A DNA stretch of 5,003 nucleotides from Patescibacteria group bacterium (lineage in GTDB: Bacteria; Patescibacteriota; UBA1384): positions 1-5,003 of the forward strand of contig JAGOOF010000036.1 of the NCBI GenBank assembly GCA_017992655.1, in the 5' to 3' direction. Every line of letters starts with the position of its first letter. Position 1 is the stretch's first letter. Position numbers and translations under genes: made by a program. Of this stretch, positions 3,687-5,003 are shown in pieces. The notes beneath the pieces are model-generated. The model ran no database searches and was not told the DNA's origin. It saw only the letters and a program-made list of their open reading frames with translations.

Positions 3687-5003
3687 ATGGATTATATCAC
3701 TATTAAAGGGGCACGCACTAATAACCTCAAGAACGTTGATATCAAGATCCCTAAAGAACAGCTTACCGTCATTACAGGCCTTTCTGGATCAGGCAAGTCA
3801 AGCTTAGCGTTTGATACTATCTACGCGGAGGGTCATCGCCGTTATGTTGAAAACCTTTCAAGCTATGCCAAGCAGGTACTTGGCGTACTCAATAAACCCG
3901 ACATTGATAGTGCTGATGGTTTGATACCGGCAATCGCAATTGACCAAAAAACTATTGCACAATCGCCTCGCTCTACCGTTGGTACTCTAACAGAAATTTA
4001 CGATTACTTAAGGCTTGCCTTTGCAAGGGCTGGTGTTCCAAAATGCCCGTATTGCAAAAAACAACTTGCAAAACAAGAAAGAAGAGCTATTTTCGAATCA
4101 GTAAGAAGCATCATTACGAACCCGCACAATGAAGATGAAATTACAATTTTAGCACCGCTTTTGCACAAAGATGCAGGGCGAAAAAGGATAGAAGAAGCAA
4201 TTAAAAAAGTTAACACCACTAAGTTCTCCCTGCTGAGGCACAATGGTGTTACTGTTGCCCGAGAAAAGTTTAATGAGGAAAAACTTTACGACGACAAGGC
4301 ACATACACTAGAGGTGGTTCTCTACCAAGCCAAACTCGCAAAGGAACAAAAAGACAGCGTTACCCGAAAGATACTGGCACAACTGGACAAAGCGTTAACT
4401 TATGGAGGAGGGCGAGCAACGCTTATTGCGGGTAAAAAGGAGCATCATTTTTCACAAAACTACACTTGTCCAACATGCACAACAGTTTTTCCAGAAATTA
4501 ATCCAAAATTGTTCTCTTTTAACAGCCCGCATGGTGCGTGTGCTGTTTGCCATGGGCTCGGGAGAAAAAAATACATAGAGCCAAATTTAGTAATCCCCAA
4601 CCAGCAACTTACGCTCGCAGAAGGAGCAATTAGGCCTTGGTCGCGCATGGCGAATCAAACAAGCTGGTATGAAAAAACCTTATCGGAGCTTGCGACACGC
4701 AATAATTTTAGTGTCGACACCCCTATTGCTCAACTCACAGACCAAGAAAAATGTTATGTCCTCTATGGTGACGGTGTATTCGAGGGGGTAGTTAACAACC
4801 TCGAAAGACGTTACACGGAAACAGATTCTGAATATTTAAGGGCGGAGATCGAAAAATATATGACGGAAAAAATTTGCCCTGTTTGCAATGGGAAACGATT
4901 GCGAGAGGAAGCACTCAATATATTCATCGATGGCAAAAATATTGCCGACATTACTGACTTTTCGGTTGAAAAATTATCACACTTTTTAAATGGCGTTAAG
5001 ACG
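3687..5003 (+). CDS. uvrA: Excinuclease ABC subunit UvrA, N-terminal 439 residues (runs off the right edge)
   Basis: UvrA dimers scan DNA for bulky damage and load UvrB in nucleotide excision repair. The frame is open from ATG 3687 to the edge; whole UvrA proteins are about 940 residues, so this is just under half. Visible parts are the N-terminal GARTNNLKN (8-16), Walker A GLSGSGKSS (31-39), YAEGHRRYVENLS (46-58), and a Q-loop region with IDQKTIAQSPRSTVGT (85-100). A CPYC pair lies at 120-123, where many UvrAs have CPxCG, followed by the UvrB-binding/signature-insertion region (about 125-250). The zinc site is CPTC...CAVC (C261, C264, C285, C288, spacing CX2C-X20-CX2C), and a third cysteine pair is CPVC-NGKRL (397-405). 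The first ABC signature and Walker B lie beyond the edge. Between LYGDG (359-363) and FEGV (365-368) about 20 residues found in well-known UvrAs are missing. Translation must start without a Shine-Dalgarno. Confidence 0.98.
   Translation, partial: MDYITIKGARTNNLKNVDIKIPKEQLTVITGLSGSGKSSLAFDTIYAEGHRRYVENLSSYAKQVLGVLNKPDIDSADGLIPAIAIDQKTIAQSPRSTVGTLTEIYDYLRLAFARAGVPKCPYCKKQLAKQERRAIFESVRSIITNPHNEDEITILAPLLHKDAGRKRIEEAIKKVNTTKFSLLRHNGVTVAREKFNEEKLYDDKAHTLEVVLYQAKLAKEQKDSVTRKILAQLDKALTYGGGRATLIAGKKEHHFSQNYTCPTCTTVFPEINPKLFSFNSPHGACAVCHGLGRKKYIEPNLVIPNQQLTLAEGAIRPWSRMANQTSWYEKTLSELATRNNFSVDTPIAQLTDQEKCYVLYGDGVFEGVVNNLERRYTETDSEYLRAEIEKYMTEKICPVCNGKRLREEALNIFIDGKNIADITDFSVEKLSHFLNGVKT

Noticed and set aside
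4004..4648. Minus-strand frames opposite uvrA (79 and 62 codons)
   Set aside because: Antisense to conserved UvrA residues including the zinc site; no family features.

Overview
The window looks like a piece of a compact, AT-leaning bacterial chromosome made almost entirely of housekeeping genes. The longest stretch without a gene is the roughly 200-base divergent promoter region at 3483-3686. Small genes, very short or negative spacing, mixed use of ribosome-binding sites, a divergent L35 and a stripped-down UvrA fit a streamlined bacterium, possibly of the Patescibacteria/CPR group. That placement is an inference from gene style and content only. The standard genetic code fits: Trp residues are TGG and no in-frame TGA is needed.

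Minus strand, read right to left (3482 down to 1): a bactofilin with an acidic tail; a diacylglycerol-kinase-fold protein with degenerate nucleotide-site motifs; then the classical translation cluster infC (IF3), rpmI (L35) and rplT (L20); then the first 381 codons of a beta-CASP metallo-beta-lactamase-fold ribonuclease that runs off the left edge. Spacing from bactofilin to rplT is 29 nt, -4 nt (overlap), -29 nt (overlap) and 1 nt, so these five probably form one transcript. The beta-CASP gene follows after 49 nt. It has its own near-perfect extended -10 element, placed so that transcription would begin at the ATG itself (a leaderless mRNA).

Plus strand (3687 to the right edge): the first 439 codons of uvrA, the damage-recognition ATPase of nucleotide excision repair, driven by a clear TTGACA-N17-TATACT promoter. 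It is transcribed divergently from the bactofilin operon.

The most useful details are these. The true infC start is probably a non-AUG codon (ATA at 2239, or ATT at 2224) rather than the first ATG at 2197. The beta-CASP nuclease is predicted to be leaderless. The DAGK-like protein has lost GGDGT. The UvrA lacks a segment of about 20 residues present in well-known UvrA proteins. I found no mobile element, CRISPR array, tRNA or rRNA, and no clear novel multi-gene system.
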